Source: CAZMVY01 sp964569765 (lineage in GTDB: Bacteria > Planctomycetota > Phycisphaerae > UBA1845 > PWPN01). Taken from it: a stretch of 14,558 bases of DNA. The DNA lies in NCBI GenBank assembly GCA_964569765.1, contig CAZMVY010000122.1, positions 1-14,558 on the forward strand, given 5' to 3'. Positions within the stretch are counted from its first letter, which is position 1. Every line of letters begins with the position of its first letter. Shown here piece after piece: positions 12,398 to 14,558 of the stretch. A program made the position numbers and the translations under genes. The notes beneath the pieces are model-generated. The model made no database searches. It saw nothing but the letters and a program-made list of their open reading frames with translations, and had not been told where the DNA came from.

Positions 12398-12934
12398 ATG
12401 TTCAACGCTCGTGAACGTGACGGGAACCCGCGCGGGGTCGCCCTTGCGCTTATGGTCAGCATCGGCGGCGGCATGCTGCTGACGCTGTCATGCGCCCCGC
12501 AGGTGCAGCCGACCGCGGAGCAGCGGCTCGCCAACACAGGCGCGCCGGCCCTGCACGCCGTGTTTGGCGAGGCCTTGCAGCGGGACATGCTGGAGTTGAA
12601 CCGCCTGCACTCCTCGCAGATGCGGGCAGAGCTCTACGCCGGAAACAAGTTCCAGCCGGACATGGACAAGCTCGCCGCGGCGGCGGACTCGATGGCGAAG
12701 TCGGCCGCGCACATTCCGGAGGCGCTCAAGGGCATCCAGATTGAAGAACAGGACCGGCGCGTCTTTCTGAGCCTGAGCGAGAAGCTGCGGCAGGAAGCCG
12801 TCCAACTGAAGCAGAACGCCAACGACCGAAACTACTCGGCGGCCACGGCCACAATGGATCGTATCACGGCGACGTGCAACGCCTGTCACGTCTCGTTCCG
12901 GTCACTGCCGGGCGTGCCGAAGACGCCGAGTTGA
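12398..12934 (+). CDS. Cytochrome c'-like (class II c-type) haem lipoprotein
   Basis: The protein has 178 residues. A basic N-terminus and hydrophobic segment (about 13-31) end in LTLSC32, a plausible but not perfect lipobox, so export and lipid anchoring are likely. The mature part is helical and low in Gly. A single haem site CNACH (160-164) followed by VSFR lies near the C-terminus, the position typical of the four-helix-bundle cytochromes c' and related class II c cytochromes. Those bind haem covalently in the periplasm and may bind NO or CO or carry electrons; which applies here is unknown. The frame is open upstream to an ATG at 12326, but that extension breaks the signal peptide logic. 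GGAGG 7 bases before the ATG at 12398 decides the start. Confidence 0.87.
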   Translation: MFNARERDGNPRGVALALMVSIGGGMLLTLSCAPQVQPTAEQRLANTGAPALHAVFGEALQRDMLELNRLHSSQMRAELYAGNKFQPDMDKLAAAADSMAKSAAHIPEALKGIQIEEQDRRVFLSLSEKLRQEAVQLKQNANDRNYSAATATMDRITATCNACHVSFRSLPGVPKTPS

Positions 12935-12987
12935 GCCTTGCCGCCAGCCCCCCGGACGCGGCCCGCGCAACTGCGCTGAGAACGGCA

Positions 12988-14403
12988 TCAGTAGTTGATT
13001 ATGCCCGCGGCGGCGTAGAGTTCATGCAGCCACGACCGCGACCACGGCATCCGCGAGGCGTAGGCCATTGAGAAGGCCGACACCGCGAGAAGAAGCACGG
13101 CGACCCATCGGCCGAGGGGCCTGCGCGCGATCCATTCCACCCCGGCCGGCAACATGATCAGCCACATCGGGATCAGCCAGAACAGCCACCGCGAGCCCTG
13201 GCAGGTACCGCCGTAGTTGTGCGTCTTCCAGGTGACGAATGCGAAGACGGCGAGGCTCGACAGGGCGCTGAGGGCGGCAATGGGCCGCAGACCTAGCTGC
13301 CGGTCCCGCAGATTCCGGACGAAACCGACGAGGCTCACGAGGAAGATCGGCGTGAGGGAGAAAAACCCGTGATGGCCGAACGTCTGCTGAAGCAGATAGA
13401 AGCCCTTGGGTTCGTGCAGCGCGTCAAGACCGGTGGGGTTCCGCCAGTACGGATCGTAGTGCTGGGGGAATCTCCACTGAAACGACAGCCACTGCCCGGT
13501 GCACAGGTAGTTCGACAGAAAGTAGCCGCACACCGGCACCAGCGCCGCTGGGACAAACGCCGCCGGCGCCCATGCGTTCCGGCTGGTCGAGCGCCGCTGC
13601 CGGACGAAGAGCAAGACCACGTAGGCGAAACCCAGGCCGAAGATCGCTGTCGCCGGGGCATCGAACGCCGCCGCCATCCCGCCGAAGAAACCCGCCATCG
13701 CGAACCAGCCCCATGAAGCCTCCGCCCCGCGGGTGGAGATCCCGAACAGCGCGTAGAGCGAGAAGAACGCGCAGATGGCCGCCGGGACGTGGTTGTTGAG
13801 CGTGATGCAGTACGCGGTCAGGTAGGTGCCCGCCGCCGCCGCGATCAGGCTGTACGCGAACGCGAAGCCGCCGGTGCGCAACCGGACCAGCCACCGGCCG
13901 AAGAAGGCGAGAAAGATCGCCAGCGGCACGGCATTGAAAAGGATCAGCACCGCCCGCCCGACGATGTTCAGGTGTTCCTTGACATCCAGGTGCGCGAGCC
14001 GGCAGATCGGCCACGCGACGCCCGCCAGAAGCACCTGCATGAAATAGGGCTTGCTCGAATACCAGCGTGCGCGAAGGATCTGCTCCTTCGTATCCGCGGG
14101 GTCATAGGTACATCGGTCGATCGTCCACCAGGGCCCGTTGCCGACCCAGGAGCATCGCCCGGTCTCGAGCATGGCCCAGACGGCGTTCCACCGCGACGTA
14201 TCGTTCGGGCTGAGCGTGGGGGAGGTCTGGAGGATGAGTGCGGCGACGACGGAGAACGTCACGGCAACCGTGACGGCCACGGCGTAGAGCGGACGCACGG
14301 AATCCTCGCCCGCCGGTGCGCCGGCCGCAGGGGGCTGCGGACCGGGGCCGGTCGCAGCGGCGTCGAGTTCATGAACGGAGGGAATGGTCGGCGGCTCGGT
14401 CAT
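12988..14403 (-). CDS. Polytopic membrane protein, probable GT-C-fold glycosyltransferase
   Basis: The protein has 471 residues. A Pro/Ala-rich cytoplasmic N-terminus (1-36) is followed by about ten hydrophobic segments (for example 39-59, 122-137, 150-169, 180-200, 206-222, 233-268, 281-299, 350-362, 374-391, 405-423, 432-449). The first large loop has SPNDTSRWNAVW (65-76; Asp68, Arg71), TIDR (94-97) and YSSKPY (115-120). That arrangement matches GT-C enzymes that use polyprenyl-phosphate sugars, where the loop acid is catalytic. I recall similar unnamed proteins in planctomycetes, but cannot check. The donor and acceptor are unknown. GGAG lies 10 bases before the ATG. The start overlaps the end of the upstream gene by 35 bases, which implies translational coupling. 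The gene converges on the cytochrome gene with 53 bases between stops. Confidence 0.87.
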   Translation of the reverse strand: MTEPPTIPSVHELDAAATGPGPQPPAAGAPAGEDSVRPLYAVAVTVAVTFSVVAALILQTSPTLSPNDTSRWNAVWAMLETGRCSWVGNGPWWTIDRCTYDPADTKEQILRARWYSSKPYFMQVLLAGVAWPICRLAHLDVKEHLNIVGRAVLILFNAVPLAIFLAFFGRWLVRLRTGGFAFAYSLIAAAAGTYLTAYCITLNNHVPAAICAFFSLYALFGISTRGAEASWGWFAMAGFFGGMAAAFDAPATAIFGLGFAYVVLLFVRQRRSTSRNAWAPAAFVPAALVPVCGYFLSNYLCTGQWLSFQWRFPQHYDPYWRNPTGLDALHEPKGFYLLQQTFGHHGFFSLTPIFLVSLVGFVRNLRDRQLGLRPIAALSALSSLAVFAFVTWKTHNYGGTCQGSRWLFWLIPMWLIMLPAGVEWIARRPLGRWVAVLLLAVSAFSMAYASRMPWSRSWLHELYAAAGIINY

Positions 14404-14558
14404 CCTGTCGGGGCTCCGTGCTGCGGTCGCCGATGCGTTCGGCGATGCCGTACTGTCTTATACCCGGGGGGGCCGTCGCCAGTCGCACTTCGGCCAGCCA
14501 CCCGAGGCCCACCCATTGCAGGCCGAACAAGACCAGTATCAGGGCCGCCCACCCCCCG
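14369..14558 (-). CDS. C-terminal fragment of a membrane protein, likely GT2 polyprenyl-phosphate glycosyltransferase (5' part outside window)
   Basis: The minus frame is open from the right edge to TGA at 14371-14369, giving 62 codons. It begins with a hydrophobic segment (WAALILVLFGLQWVGLGWLA), then AEVRL and later YGIAERIG, and ends in a charged tail. The LGLQ...LG-AE ending followed by a short soluble piece is characteristic of GT2 enzymes with two C-terminal membrane helices (DPM1/bactoprenol-glucosyltransferase type). Such enzymes make the lipid-linked sugar that GT-C enzymes use, which fits the overlapping downstream gene. The catalytic domain is not in the window, so the family call is an inference; the reading frame itself is well supported. 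Confidence 0.6.
   Translation of the reverse strand, partial: GGWAALILVLFGLQWVGLGWLAEVRLATAPPGIRQYGIAERIGDRSTEPRQDDRAADHSLRS

Overview
The window is GC-rich, densely coded bacterial DNA, most consistent with a planctomycete (Phycisphaerae-like, possibly a metagenome-derived genome). This rests on the kinds of protein present: large secreted Ig-like/FG-GAP proteins, a subtilase with PKD domains and a Cys-plus-arginine C-terminal tag, and a GT-C membrane protein of a type I associate with planctomycetes. No rRNA, tRNA, CRISPR array, insertion sequence or phage gene was seen.

Layout. Positions 1-5109 hold two tandem minus-strand paralogues for exported proteins. The first is cut by the left edge; it is open from its start at 1194 to base 1. 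The second (1459-5109) joins four Ig-like repeats to a seven-bladed FG-GAP/integrin-type propeller. A 395-base divergent gap (5110-5504) carries a strong minus-strand promoter, a long palindrome joining back-to-back -35 boxes, and several hairpins. Rightward from it runs a kexin-like S8 protease with Fn3-like and PKD domains (5505-8501). A HAD hydrolase (8542-9303) and a beta-CASP metallo-beta-lactamase-fold nuclease (9602-10999) follow on the minus strand; the gap between them has an extended -10 promoter and mutually exclusive stem-loops. Rightward again come a DUF89 damage-control phosphatase of the PANK4 type (GTG start, 11210-12280) and a cytochrome c'-like lipoprotein (12398-12934). The right end holds a minus-strand GT-C membrane protein (12988-14403). 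Its start overlaps the end of an edge-cut gene that looks like the C-terminus of a membrane-anchored GT2 glycosyltransferase.

How the genes fit together. The left two thirds form a cell-surface module: N-terminally anchored or secreted Ig/propeller proteins, and a divergently expressed, C-terminally tagged protease that may share a regulatory site with the larger one. The right third is a mix of metabolite repair, RNA processing, a haem lipoprotein and a likely polyprenyl-phosphate-sugar/GT-C pair. Protein family calls rest on motifs read by eye; promoter and RNA-structure calls rest on base pairing and box matches only.
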